A DNA stretch of 55,805 bases from [Eubacterium] saphenum (GTDB taxonomy: Bacteria; Bacillota; Clostridia; Oscillospirales; Ruminococcaceae): NCBI GenBank assembly GCA_004554555.1, contig SFLN01000001.1, positions 1 to 55,805 on the forward strand. Direction: 5' to 3'. Shown here piece by piece: positions 1 to 7,866 of the stretch. Position numbers and translations under genes: made by a program. The notes beneath the pieces were generated by a model. It did not search any database, was not told the origin of the DNA, and saw only the letters and a program-made list of their open reading frames with translations. How positions within the stretch are numbered: position 1 is the first letter of the stretch; each line of letters opens with the position of its first letter.

Positions 1-158
1 AGAAAATAGAAATTGTGAAAGTTGTACAAACTTTTAAGAAAAATTTCGTTAATTATGACGAAAGGAAATGGAAGGTGGGATAGTGTGAATTATGCACAAA
101 AACGAGAGGAAAAGTTTGTTTAGATTGACGGGGCGAAAAGAGGCTAAAAGGAGAAAAT
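1..158. other. AT-rich left edge, no gene seen
   Basis: No supported gene. The only plus-strand ORF (22 codons from position 55) has a GGA-rich upstream stretch but is too short to call. This stretch is either the outer end of the prophage or host DNA next to attL; I could not tell which. Confidence 0.4.
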
Positions 159-193
159 AAGTGTGATCGCCATCACACTTTGATCACACTTTG
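159..193. repeat. Inverted plus tandem repeat at the prophage left end
   Basis: AAGTGTGAT (159-167) faces ATCACACTT (172-180) across a 4-nt spacer. The unit ATCACACTTTG is then repeated in tandem (172-182 and 183-193). Three half-sites in 35 bp overlap the stop codon of the integrase ORF. Serine-integrase attachment sites lie next to int and contain imperfect dyads, so this is a candidate part of attL; that is inference. Confidence 0.45.
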
Positions 194-1813
194 CCCGATT
201 TTTGATTGATTTGTAAATAAATGGAAATGGTAGTATTGAGATATTAAGGCATAAAAAATGGCTTTGTAAAGCCATTTCTGACTATACAAAGCCTTTTTAA
301 TCGTTACCCAAAAGCTCACAAATTTGGTGGAGCTGACGGTTTTCTGGTCGAACACGTCGAGAGCGGTGTCGAGGTCTGCGGATTTGAGTTTTCCGTCGGC
401 TCCGCTGATGTTGTAGAACACGACCAGCTTATCGTCGTAGACGTACACCTCGGAAATAAAGGTGGTGATGATTCTAAGGTAAAAATCCGACTTGCTCTCG
501 TTCTCAAACGGCTCGAGATATTGCATGAGAGCGAAGAGAATCTCGTCCTCGCTGAATTCGGCGCGCTTGTTGCGCAAGAAGGTAATCTCGCCTTGTAGAA
601 CGACTTGCTCGTCCTCGAGCTCGCGCAGGCGCGCGGGCAGGGTCTGCGTGTCGGCGCCCGATTCAATAGCTCGAAGCACGTTCGCGATAGACCTCTTGTT
701 GTCGGTCAATTTCTTCTCGTAGAATTCAATTTCGGATTCGGTGTTGTTTTGGCGCTCTTGCGCCGCGTAGACCTTTTGCGAGAGCTCCGACAATACGTCC
801 TCGTGGAGAATGTAGTCGATAGTGAAATCAACGACCGCTTCCTCGAGCTTGTCGCGCGGAATCTGCTTCTTGTCGCAGTCGTGTTTTTTACCGCGGTTAT
901 TCGGGCAGTAGTAATAGTAATACTTGCCGCCGCATTTTCCCGTACCGCTCACGCCTTGCATGGCCGCTTTACAATGCCCGCAGAACAGGCGACCCGAAAG
1001 CAAGTACGCGGCCGTCGGAGATTTAGGCTTCTTGCGAGTCCTTCGACGTTCCATTTCCGCTTGGGCAAGGCAAAAGACCTCGGGCTCGATTAAGGCGGGC
1101 ACGCCGTCGGCGACGACTATATCCTGATACTTGTACTCGCCGATATATTTCCGATTCTTGATGATTCGGTCAATGCTGTTCTTGTTGAAGGCTCGGCCTT
1201 GCGAGGTACGCAGCCCACGCGCGTTTAGGAGCTCACAGATGGACGTTTTAGACTCGCCTTTGATATATCTATCGAATATCTCACGGACAATCTGGGCTGA
1301 TTCTGGGTCAATCTGGAAGCGCTTCTCCTCGTCAATGATATATCCGAGCGGTTTACCGCAGCCCGTGCTCTTGCATTTGAGAGCGTTCTCGGTGAGTCCC
1401 CGCTTGACCTTCTGCGCGAGCTCAACGGAATAATACTCGGCGAGACCTTCCAAAAGGCTCTCGAGAATGATTCCCTCGGGCCCGTCTGGAATCGCTTCGG
1501 CCGCATAGAAAATCTGGACTCCGTTCCTCTTAATCTCCCGCTTGTAAATCGCACTGTCGTACTTGTTGCGGGCGAGGCGGTCAGTCTTGTAAACGACCAC
1601 GGCGTCAAACTTCTTTAGCTTCGCGTCCGCGATAAGCCTCTGAAATTCGGGGCGGTCGTCGGTCTTGCCTGAGATGTGGCGGTCGCAATACTCGCCGACT
1701 ACTTCAAGTCCCCGCTGTTCGCAAAAGGCGTGACAGACTCTAAGCTGCCCGTCAATGCTTTGGTCGGTCTGGCGAGGGCCGGGCGAATATCGAGCATAAA
1801 TAACGGCGTTCAT
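173..1813 (-). CDS. int: Large serine recombinase (phage integrase)
   Basis: Site-specific recombinase that integrates and excises the prophage through a 5'-phosphoserine intermediate. The N-terminal resolvase domain (about 1-150) begins with YARYSPG, giving Ser10 as the likely nucleophile, and carries the YKTDRLARN segment. A recombinase domain (about 160-260), a zinc ribbon (CGHC near 280, YYCPN and a later Cys) and a coiled-coil stretch (about 350-420) follow, typical of large serine integrases; 546 aa is a usual length. The ATG at 1813 abuts the stop of the upstream HNH gene, so the two are probably cotranscribed. The last 45 or so codons are AT-rich, unlike the rest, and read through a terminator-like hairpin; the true C terminus may be earlier. 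Being the leftmost gene, it marks the left prophage end. Confidence 0.93.
   Translation of the reverse strand: MNAVIYARYSPGPRQTDQSIDGQLRVCHAFCEQRGLEVVGEYCDRHISGKTDDRPEFQRLIADAKLKKFDAVVVYKTDRLARNKYDSAIYKREIKRNGVQIFYAAEAIPDGPEGIILESLLEGLAEYYSVELAQKVKRGLTENALKCKSTGCGKPLGYIIDEEKRFQIDPESAQIVREIFDRYIKGESKTSICELLNARGLRTSQGRAFNKNSIDRIIKNRKYIGEYKYQDIVVADGVPALIEPEVFCLAQAEMERRRTRKKPKSPTAAYLLSGRLFCGHCKAAMQGVSGTGKCGGKYYYYYCPNNRGKKHDCDKKQIPRDKLEEAVVDFTIDYILHEDVLSELSQKVYAAQERQNNTESEIEFYEKKLTDNKRSIANVLRAIESGADTQTLPARLRELEDEQVVLQGEITFLRNKRAEFSEDEILFALMQYLEPFENESKSDFYLRIITTFISEVYVYDDKLVVFYNISGADGKLKSADLDTALDVFDQKTVSSTKFVSFWVTIKKALYSQKWLYKAIFYALISQYYHFHLFTNQSKIGQSVIKV
250..278 (-). terminator. Terminator-like hairpin inside the integrase 3' end
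   Basis: On the minus strand a perfect 10-bp stem (arms 256-265 and 268-277) is followed directly by a T-run, a classic intrinsic terminator. A second arm near 288-296 can form an alternative GGCTTTGTA/TACAAAGCC pairing. It lies inside the integrase reading frame, about 25 to 35 codons before the stop. Confidence 0.6.
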
Positions 1814-2560
1814 TTAGGTTATATCCTCCCTCTTAAAAACCTCGTCGTTATGGTACTCTAAAAATTCGCTGCGAGGTGCAAACCGTAACGGCGAAGTTAA
1901 AACTGTCCCGTTTAATTTCGTTAACCAGAGCGCCGTACAAGCGTCTTGCTGGCGATTCAAAATTATAGGAGATACAAGAATCTTCATGGAAGGGGTGATA
2001 GTAAAGAGACCCGCGTCAAAAGCCTTGTCATAGAATGTATTTAAACAAATCCCGTTGTCGGGACTCATGCGGTCCGCTTTGTCCCTGCATTTTGAATAAG
2101 GCTTTATATGACTTGCGACAAGCATTTGCGGCAATTCGCAGCCGGAAATATAACATCGGTTGTCGTACGCCGAAAGAACGGCCTGCTTGAAAAAGTGGCG
2201 CTCCCGCGAGACCTTGCTGTGATTCGTCAGCGAGGAAAGCGGCTTGGCTCCGTGAAGCGGAGACGAGTCGAACAGGGCGAGACCCGTGAGGGATTCCGCT
2301 TCAAGACTCAGCGCTCCCCAATCGTGCTTGAATTCCTCGTAGATAGCTTTGTCCTTCGAGGCGACATGCTCTAAGCCCTCGCCGGCCTTCGGGTCGAGGT
2401 GCTGGAAATTCCGCATGCGCATGACGATAGAGCTGACCGAATGAGGAATGAGCTCGGCAACCTGCTGAATGGTCTTGTTGCTCGGATTTATCTTGTTGAG
2501 CGGCGTGACGCAATACAAAGCAAACGCCACAACAATATCTTCGCGGCTCCACGGATTCAT
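1814..2560 (-). CDS. HNH endonuclease (HNH_2 restriction-like)
   Basis: Predicted HNH nuclease of 248 aa. The C-terminal half carries the HNH_2 layout: a first cysteine pair (CYISGC), ASHIKPYSKC with the metal/catalytic His, then NGICLNTFYDKAFDAG, matching the NGLxLNxxxDxxFDxG pattern. The N-terminal half (1-110) resembles the DNA-recognition part of HNH restriction-type proteins (WSREDIVVAF start, SVSSIVMRMRNF helix). Its ATG overlaps the repressor stop (ATGA) and its stop abuts the integrase start, so it sits in the lysogenic repressor-integrase operon. This position suggests expression in the lysogen, possibly as superinfection exclusion; that role is inference. No cognate methyltransferase is adjacent. 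Confidence 0.8.
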   Translation of the reverse strand: MNPWSREDIVVAFALYCVTPLNKINPSNKTIQQVAELIPHSVSSIVMRMRNFQHLDPKAGEGLEHVASKDKAIYEEFKHDWGALSLEAESLTGLALFDSSPLHGAKPLSSLTNHSKVSRERHFFKQAVLSAYDNRCYISGCELPQMLVASHIKPYSKCRDKADRMSPDNGICLNTFYDKAFDAGLFTITPSMKILVSPIILNRQQDACTALWLTKLNGTVLTSPLRFAPRSEFLEYHNDEVFKREDIT

Positions 2561-2949
2561 TTGTCTTGCTCCTCTTCCAAGCGAATCGCGGTCGCGAGAA
2601 GCTCGATTCGGCGCTTGACGTCCAACTTCCCGAAAATCCTGATAAGCTCAGACTCTTCTTTTGAATGAGGCGCTTCAAGGCTTATGCTTCCCGAATTCTG
2701 TCCTATTACTCCGTTGTTTGTGCCGACGGAATTCACCCCGACAGAATTATCGGACCACCCCATCAGGTAGCCGACGGAGGTCGAGAGCGCGTCAGCAAGA
2801 GCTTTGATTTTCTTGGAGCTGACGGACTGAATCATACCGTTCTCCCACTTGCGAACGGTGCTCGCCCCTACTCCGACCTTATTCCCGAGCTCTTGGAGTG
2901 TGAGTCTTCTCGCGTTTCTTAAATAATGTATCTTGTCGCCCATTGTCAT
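2557..2949 (-). CDS. XRE-family cI-like repressor
   Basis: Probable lysogeny repressor. An N-terminal helix-turn-helix (about 3-60: LRNARRLTLQELGNKVGVG then STVRKWENG) is followed by a low-complexity linker rich in Asn, Ser and Gly (VGVNSVGTNNGVIGQNSGS) and a helical C-terminal segment. There is no S24/LexA autoprotease domain, so induction probably does not use RecA-stimulated self-cleavage. The ATG at 2949 is preferred because GGGGTG lies 7 nt upstream; a TTG at 2955 and an ATG at 2943 are alternatives. It is transcribed divergently from the early genes and is first gene of the repressor-HNH-integrase operon. Confidence 0.85.
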   Translation of the reverse strand: MTMGDKIHYLRNARRLTLQELGNKVGVGASTVRKWENGMIQSVSSKKIKALADALSTSVGYLMGWSDNSVGVNSVGTNNGVIGQNSGSISLEAPHSKEESELIRIFGKLDVKRRIELLATAIRLEEEQDK

Positions 2950-2970
2950 AAACAATCACCCCTTTGACAT

Positions 2971-2999
2971 ATTATAACATACATTTGTCGCAAATGGAA
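2971..2999 (-). promoter_or_regulatory. Leftward repressor promoter with palindromic operator
   Basis: On the minus strand a perfect -10 TATAAT (2971-2976) lies about 22 nt before the repressor ATG; the -35 region is weak, as expected of a regulated promoter. The 15-bp palindrome CATTTG-TCG-CAAATG (2982-2996) covers the spacer and is a likely operator. Confidence 0.6.
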
Positions 3000-3000
3000 T

Positions 3001-3039
3001 AGCCTTTTGAAAAATTTTTGAAAAAATTTTCAAAAAGCT
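3001..3039. repeat. 39-bp A/T near-palindrome between divergent promoters
   Basis: Starts AGCCTTTTGAAAAA and ends with nearly its reverse complement. It lies exactly between the leftward repressor promoter and the rightward early promoter. It could be a regulator-binding site or DNA bend; the function is not shown by sequence alone. Confidence 0.5.
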
Positions 3040-3040
3040 A

Positions 3041-3069
3041 TTTACAAACCCAAAAATATGTGTTATAAT
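3041..3069 (+). promoter_or_regulatory. Rightward early promoter
   Basis: TTTACA (3041-3046), 17-bp spacer, TATAAT (3064-3069): near-consensus sigma-A promoter reading into the Cro-like gene and the early operon. A dyad with TTTGTC/GACAAA arms starts 5 nt after the -10, well placed for repression. Confidence 0.8.
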
Positions 3070-3073
3070 AGAT

Positions 3074-3092
3074 TTTGTCCTAAAAGACAAAA
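3074..3092. promoter_or_regulatory. Operator-like dyad, copy 1
   Basis: TTTGTCCTAAAAGACAAAA, with TTTGTC and GACAAA arms. It overlaps the expected transcription start of the early promoter. An identical 19-mer occurs at 3344-3362, and half-sites occur at 2984-2989 and 3105-3110. Confidence 0.6.
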
Positions 3093-3137
3093 GCGCGCTA
3101 TGCGGACAAATATCGGCGAAAGGAGGCTGCATACTGT

Positions 3138-3353
3138 ATGCTTGATAAGAAATTGCTCAAAGCACACATGGTATTAAACGATATTTCCGTCAAGGCCTTT
3201 GCGGACGCGCAAGGCTGGGGCACGCGCAAGGCGTATCGCAAGTTAAACGGCGAGACCGACTTCACCGTGCAGGAGGTCCAGAAAAGCAAGGAATTGCTGC
3301 ACTTGGACGCGCCGACGACGAACAAAATTTTTTTTGCGGACGATTTGTCCTAA
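3138..3353 (+). CDS. Small Cro-like helix-turn-helix protein
   Basis: 71-aa protein with the build of small phage HTH proteins: MLDKKLLKAHMV, then a helix-turn-helix (SVKAFADAQGWGTRKAYRKLNGE) and an ending in IFFADDLS. It is the first gene of the rightward operon, opposite the repressor, which is the usual position of Cro. AAAGGAGG precedes the ATG by about 11 nt. Its stop codon lies inside a second copy of the operator-like dyad. Cro function is inferred from position and size. Confidence 0.65.
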   Translation: MLDKKLLKAHMVLNDISVKAFADAQGWGTRKAYRKLNGETDFTVQEVQKSKELLHLDAPTTNKIFFADDLS

Positions 3354-3362
3354 AAGACAAAA
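3344..3362. promoter_or_regulatory. Operator-like dyad, copy 2
   Basis: Exact 19-bp repeat of 3074-3092, spanning the stop of the Cro-like gene and ending at the first possible start of the next ORF. It may be a downstream roadblock operator. Confidence 0.5.
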
Positions 3363-3554
3363 ATGCGTCGTATAGTCGCCGAGTCCGCTCTCGCGAGGGA
3401 AAACCTTATGCTTGACTGCTTGTGCACGGCGGTGAAGCGCTTCTACGAAAACCCGAACAACCGTAAAGCCTACGAGGCTTGGAAATCAAAACAGGAGGTA
3501 TTTAAGAATGAACACAATCACGATAACCATGGAGGCGACGAAGGAGAACATTGA
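3363..3554 (+). CDS. Small hypothetical phage protein
   Basis: 63 aa if the ATG at 3363 is used, but no ribosome-binding site is present there. The ATG at 3408 (48 aa) follows GAGGGA and is the better start. The core (LDCLCTAVKRFYENPNNRKAYEAW) is helical; the tail is rich in His, Asn and Asp and overlaps the start of the next gene in another frame. I do not recognise the family. Position suggests an early phage accessory protein. Confidence 0.5.
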   Translation: MRRIVAESALARENLMLDCLCTAVKRFYENPNNRKAYEAWKSKQEVFKNEHNHDNHGGDEGEH

Positions 3555-3912
3555 GAAGCTCCTCTCGCTCTTCCCCGAGACTCAGACCGCAGCCGTTCCG
3601 ACGGAGCCTGTCGCGGAGCCCGCGAAGCCTAAGGCCAAGAAGAAGGCGCCCGAGCCCGTTGACGAGGCCGAGGCTGCTCCCGAGACCGCTCCCGAGCCCG
3701 AGAAGATTCAGACGCCTGACGAGCCGATTCCCGAGGAGACTATCAGCAAGACCGATATTCGCGCCGTAGCGCTTAAGCTCTCCAAGGCCGGCAAGCAGAA
3801 GGAGCTCGCGGATATATTCGCGAAATTCGGCTGCAAGAAGCTCTCGGACTTCGACAACCGCACGGAAGATTACCCCGCATTGATGAAAGAGCTGGTGAGC
3901 GTCAATGGCTGA
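3508..3912 (+). CDS. Hypothetical phage protein with Pro/Glu/Ala linker
   Basis: 134 aa, start supported by CAGGAGG 11 nt upstream. A short N-terminal strand-helix unit (1-30) is followed by a low-complexity linker rich in Pro, Ala, Glu and Lys (about 31-80) and a C-terminal helical domain (KTDIRAVALKLSKAGKQKEL to the end). The C-terminal domain looks like small modules found beside DUF2800 and DUF2815 genes in Firmicutes prophages, but I assign no function. It overlaps the DUF2800 gene by 8 nt, so translation is probably coupled. Confidence 0.7.
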   Translation: MNTITITMEATKENIEKLLSLFPETQTAAVPTEPVAEPAKPKAKKKAPEPVDEAEAAPETAPEPEKIQTPDEPIPEETISKTDIRAVALKLSKAGKQKELADIFAKFGCKKLSDFDNRTEDYPALMKELVSVNG

Positions 3913-5074
3913 TAAACACGCTTTACTGTCCGCGAGCGGCGCGCACCGCTGGCTCGCTTGTACGCCGAGCGCCAAGCTCGAAGAGAAATTCCCTGCCTCG
4001 ACAAGCGAGTACGCCGAAGAGGGCACGGCAGCTCACGAGCTTTGCGAGCTGACCGCGAGATACTTCCTCGACGAAATCACCGAGGCCGAATATGAGAACA
4101 AGCGGGACGAGCTCGCCAAGGGCAAGTATTACACCGCCGAAATGCAGGAATGTGCCAACGACTACGCGAGGTTTGTACGCGGCAAGCGCGACGCGGCTCG
4201 CGAGACCTGCGAGGACGCCTTCGTCGAGCTCGAGGTCAAAGTCGACTTCTCGAAATACGTCAAAGACGGATTCGGCACCGGCGACTGCATTATCATTGCG
4301 GACAACCTTATCGAGATAGTCGATTTTAAGTACGGCAAGGGCGTCAGAGTCGAGGCCGAAGGGAATCCGCAAATGAGGCTCTACGCTCTCGGCGCGCTCC
4401 TGAAGTATAACTCGCTTTTCGACTTTGAGACCGTTCGCATGACGATATTCCAGCCGAGGCTCTCGGGCGAGCAGAGCTCCGACGAAATCTCGGTCAAGGA
4501 GCTTTTGACATGGGCTGAGAAAACGGTCAAGCCGAAGGCCAAGCTCGCCTACAAGGGCGAGGGCGAGTTTAACCCGTCCGAAGAGACCTGCAAATTCTGC
4601 CGCGCCAAAGCACAATGCCGAGCGAGAGCCGAGAAGAATCTTGCGCTCTTCGACGAGGCGCCCGACCCGCTGCTCATTTCCGTTGACGAGGCCGCGGAGA
4701 TTCTCAACAAGGCTGCTGACATAAAGACGTGGCTCACCGACTTGGAAAACCTCGTGAGCTCGACGCTCCTGCGCGGCGAGAACGTCGCCGGCTGGAAAAT
4801 GGTCGAGGGTAGAAGCACCCGCAGAATCTCGGACAACGGCAAGGCTATTGAGGTCCTTTGCTCTAAGCTGGAGCTCCAAGTCTGCGATTTGGTCGTGCAG
4901 GAAATGCTCTCGCTCACCGAAATCGAAAAGGCCTTCGGCAAGAAGAGAGTCGACGAAGCTCTCGGCGAGCTGATAACGAAACCGCAAGGCAAGCCCACGC
5001 TTGCGCCCGAGTCGGACAAGCGCCCGGCGCTGGTCATGACCGACAAGGTGCTGGCCGCATTTGACGAAGAATAA
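3905..5074 (+). CDS. DUF2800 Cas4/RecB-like exonuclease
   Basis: 389-aa protein of the DUF2800 family, related to PD-(D/E)XK nucleases. Visible features are LSASGAHRWLACTPS at the N terminus (Cys19), EEGTAAHELCE (the GxxxH element), GTGDCIIIADNLIEIVDFKYGKG carrying the D...DFK catalytic signature, QMRLYALGAL (QxxxY), and CKFCRAKAQC, which with Cys19 would form a Cas4/AddB-type iron-sulphur cluster. In phages it is paired with a DUF2815 protein and a polymerase in the replication/recombination module, as here. Biochemical role as recombination exonuclease is inference from family and context. Confidence 0.85.
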   Translation: MADKHALLSASGAHRWLACTPSAKLEEKFPASTSEYAEEGTAAHELCELTARYFLDEITEAEYENKRDELAKGKYYTAEMQECANDYARFVRGKRDAARETCEDAFVELEVKVDFSKYVKDGFGTGDCIIIADNLIEIVDFKYGKGVRVEAEGNPQMRLYALGALLKYNSLFDFETVRMTIFQPRLSGEQSSDEISVKELLTWAEKTVKPKAKLAYKGEGEFNPSEETCKFCRAKAQCRARAEKNLALFDEAPDPLLISVDEAAEILNKAADIKTWLTDLENLVSSTLLRGENVAGWKMVEGRSTRRISDNGKAIEVLCSKLELQVCDLVVQEMLSLTEIEKAFGKKRVDEALGELITKPQGKPTLAPESDKRPALVMTDKVLAAFDEE

Positions 5075-5085
5075 GGAGCCCGTGC

Positions 5086-5208
5086 ATGACGAGAAAACCG
5101 CTTAACGACGAATCGCGTAAAAGCTGCCGACTTTTTCGGCTCATAATGATAATTCTTTTGGCGCTGGCTGTCGTTCTTTTGACCTCGTTCTACATCGGCC
5201 CCGTCTAA
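5086..5208 (+). CDS. 40-aa single-span membrane protein
   Basis: ATG at 5086 preceded by AAGGAG with a 7-nt gap, and located in the tight gap between the DUF2800 and DUF2815 genes. The peptide has a basic N terminus (MTRKPLNDESRKS), then one transmembrane helix (about 19-36, IMIILLALAVVLLTS) and a short tail. The good ribosome-binding site and hydrophobic helix make it credible. No family recognised; small membrane proteins in phage early operons can act on host processes, but nothing specific is shown. Confidence 0.6.
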   Translation: MTRKPLNDESRKSCRLFRLIMIILLALAVVLLTSFYIGPV

Positions 5209-5236
5209 CAAATTAAATCAAAAGGAGATTATTTCT

Positions 5237-5803
5237 ATGGCTACTCAGATTACTACCGGTAAGGTCCGTTTTTCCTACTGCAACCTCTTCACCCCTCGCG
5301 CCGCTTCCGAGGACGCGAAGCCTAAGTACAGCGTCACGCTGCTGATTCCGAAGACCGACAAGGCGACTCTCGCCAAAATCAAGGCGGCTATGGAGGAGGC
5401 CAAGCAGAAATACATCACCGGTCACAGCGGCAAGAAGCTCCCCTCCAACCTCAAGAGCTCTCTCCACGACGGCGACGGCGAGCGCCCCAACGGCGGCGAA
5501 TTCGGCGAAGAGTGCAAGGGCTGCTACGTTATCACGGTAAGCTCCAACAATCAGCCCGTTATCGTTGACGCGCAGAAGGTGCCGATTACCGACGAGCGCG
5601 AGCTTTATTCGGGGTGCTACGGCCGCGCAATCATCAACTTCTACGTGTATGACACCAACGGCAACAAGGGAATCACCGCCGGCCTTAACGGCGTGATGAA
5701 GCTCTACGACGGCGAGCCCCTCGGCGGCGGTATCGTTACCGATTCCGATTGGGACGACGGCTGGGAAGATGATGACGATGACAACGGAAGCCTCCTCGAC
5801 TAA
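5237..5803 (+). CDS. DUF2815 ssDNA-binding protein
   Basis: 188-aa DUF2815-family protein, a phage single-stranded DNA-binding protein of OB-fold type. It starts with TGKVRFSYCNLFTPRAA and ends in a strongly acidic tail (DSDWDDGWEDDDDDNG), the usual way SSBs contact replication partners. AAAGGAG lies upstream. It lies between the DUF2800 nuclease and the DNA polymerase, the standard order in this phage type. Product would coat ssDNA in replication and recombination. Confidence 0.85.
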   Translation: MATQITTGKVRFSYCNLFTPRAASEDAKPKYSVTLLIPKTDKATLAKIKAAMEEAKQKYITGHSGKKLPSNLKSSLHDGDGERPNGGEFGEECKGCYVITVSSNNQPVIVDAQKVPITDERELYSGCYGRAIINFYVYDTNGNKGITAGLNGVMKLYDGEPLGGGIVTDSDWDDGWEDDDDDNGSLLD

Positions 5804-5818
5804 AACAAGCTCCAAATC

Positions 5819-5907
5819 GCTCCGTATCGCGATTTACCTGTTCAGAGTATAGATTTAAGGGCTAAGCTCTAAAATCGCGATATGGAGCGTTCTGGGCTCA
5901 AATAAGG
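5819..5907 (+). repeat. Long-stem hairpin element, copy A
   Basis: A 17-bp stem (5819-5835 with 5872-5888, one G-U pair) encloses a 36-nt loop and is followed by GGAGCGTTCTGGGCTC. Related copies are at 20215-20308 and 43705-43782. The arms differ from copy C yet remain paired, which supports a structured RNA. It sits between the SSB and polymerase genes. Confidence 0.65.
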
Positions 5908-5915
5908 AGGCATTT

Positions 5916-7862
5916 ATGAAAACCTTAGCAATAGACATTGAAACCTATTCCTCGGTATCACTCCTTGACTGCGGCGTGTACGCCTACGCGGCGAGCCCCG
6001 ACTTCGAGATTCTGCTCTTCGGGTACGCGTGGGACGACGGTCCCGTCGAGGTTATCGACCTGAAAAGCGGTCAGGAGCTGCCTGAGGACGTCCACAACGC
6101 TCTGTATGACCCCGAAATCCTTAAGACAGCATTTAATGCTAACTTCGAGAGAACGTGCCTCACGGCTTATTTCGGGACCTATACGGACCCCGCGCAATGG
6201 AGCTGCACCGCCGTTATGGCACGCGAGCTCGGGCTCCCCGGCAGCTTGGAGGCGGTCGGTACGGTTATCGGGCTCCCCGAGGACAAGCAAAAATCCAAAA
6301 CCGGCAAGGCACTGATTCGCGAGTTTTCTATCCCCTGCAAGCCTACCAAAAAGAACGGGAATCGCACGAGAAATCTTCCCGAGCACGACCCCGAGAATTG
6401 GGCTTTGTATATCGAGTACAACCGGCAAGACGTCGAAGCGGAGCGAGCTATTCGCAAGAGGCTCTCCCGCTATAAGCTCTACCCCTTCGAGCAGCTCCTT
6501 TGGCAGCACGACCAGCATATCAACGACCGCGGCGTCGGCGTCGACTTGGCGCTCGCTGAAAAGGCGGTCGAGATAGACAAGGTAATCAAAGGCCGGCTGC
6601 TTGACGACGCAAAGGTGCTCACGGGGCTCGAGAATCCGAAGAGCACGGCGCAGCTCAAAGGCTGGATAGAGGAGCAAGCGGGAATCACGGTCGAGAGTCT
6701 CAACAAGAAGAATATCGCGACCGTGAGAGCGGACGCCGGCTGCGAGAGCGTCGACAAAATGCTCAATATCAGAGCGGGCCTTGCAAAGACCTCGACCGAG
6801 AAATACAACGCCATGCTCCGAACGGCTTGCCCTGACAGCAGGATTCGCGGCCTCACTCAATTCTACGGCGCGGCCCGCACGGGACGCTGGGCCGGTCGGC
6901 TGGTGCAAATGCAAAACCTTCCGCAAAACAAAATGCCCGACAAGGACCTTGACACCGCTCGGCAGCTTGTCGCCGCAGGTGACCTCGAAACTCTTGAAAT
7001 GCTCTTCGACGATATTTCGGGAACGCTCTCGCAGCTGATTCGCACCGCGTTCGTTCCTCGCAAGGGCTGCCGGTTTATCGTGTCGGACTTCTCGGCAATC
7101 GAGGCCCGCGTTATCGCGTGGCTCGCGGGAGAAAAATGGCGTCTCGACGTCTTTAATACTCACGGCAAAATCTACGAGGCAAGCGCTGAGCAGATGTTTC
7201 ACTTGCCCGCGGGCTCCGTCAAGAAGGGCGACCCTATGCGGCAAAAAGGAAAAATTGCCGAGCTCGCGCTCGGTTACGGCGGCAGCGTCGGCGCGCTGAA
7301 ATCTATGGGCGCCCTTGAAATGGGGCTGAGCGAGGAGGAGCTTTTGCCGCTCGTAAACAGTTGGCGTGCGGCAAATAAAGCGATAACAAAATTCTGGTGG
7401 GACACCGACGCCGCGGCTCGCAAGACGATTCTGACGCAGGCGCCCTCGAATCTTCCCTTCGGTATGGGCTTCTACAAGAGCGGCCCGCTGCTTAAGCTCC
7501 GGCTGCCTAACGGCCGCGAGCTCAGCTACGTTAAACCGAAAATCGACAATGACAGCATTACCTACGAAGGCACGATACAAAGCTCCGGCGGCTGGGGTCA
7601 GATAGAATCCTACGGCCCGAAGCTCGTGGAGAATATCGTGCAGGCTACCGCTCGCGACTGCCTCGCGGTCGCAATCGACCGCCTTGAAAAAGCGGGATTC
7701 CCCGTTGTGTTCCACGTGCACGACGAGGTTATATGCGAGGTACCAATCGGCGTTAGCTCCGCCGAGGAAATCGGCGCGATAATGTCGGAGCCCATTGAAT
7801 GGGCGAAAGGCTTGCCGCTGAAAGCGGACGCCTACGAATGCGAATATTATAGAAAGGACTGA
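5916..7862 (+). CDS. Phage family A DNA polymerase with 3'-5' exonuclease
   Basis: 648-aa replicative polymerase. The N-terminal proofreading domain has Exo I (AIDIETYS, Asp7 and Glu9), Exo II (NANFERT) and Exo III (YNRQDVEAE). The polymerase domain has motif A (VSDFSAIEARVIAWLAGE), motif B (RQKGKIAELALGYGGS) and motif C (HVHDEVICEV) with the metal-binding Asp. No 5'-nuclease domain is present, as is usual for phage enzymes. AAGGAGG precedes the ATG. It would copy the phage genome together with the DUF2815 SSB and the VirE-type primase-helicase. Confidence 0.95.
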   Translation: MKTLAIDIETYSSVSLLDCGVYAYAASPDFEILLFGYAWDDGPVEVIDLKSGQELPEDVHNALYDPEILKTAFNANFERTCLTAYFGTYTDPAQWSCTAVMARELGLPGSLEAVGTVIGLPEDKQKSKTGKALIREFSIPCKPTKKNGNRTRNLPEHDPENWALYIEYNRQDVEAERAIRKRLSRYKLYPFEQLLWQHDQHINDRGVGVDLALAEKAVEIDKVIKGRLLDDAKVLTGLENPKSTAQLKGWIEEQAGITVESLNKKNIATVRADAGCESVDKMLNIRAGLAKTSTEKYNAMLRTACPDSRIRGLTQFYGAARTGRWAGRLVQMQNLPQNKMPDKDLDTARQLVAAGDLETLEMLFDDISGTLSQLIRTAFVPRKGCRFIVSDFSAIEARVIAWLAGEKWRLDVFNTHGKIYEASAEQMFHLPAGSVKKGDPMRQKGKIAELALGYGGSVGALKSMGALEMGLSEEELLPLVNSWRAANKAITKFWWDTDAAARKTILTQAPSNLPFGMGFYKSGPLLKLRLPNGRELSYVKPKIDNDSITYEGTIQSSGGWGQIESYGPKLVENIVQATARDCLAVAIDRLEKAGFPVVFHVHDEVICEVPIGVSSAEEIGAIMSEPIEWAKGLPLKADAYECEYYRKD

Positions 7863-7866
7863 TACA

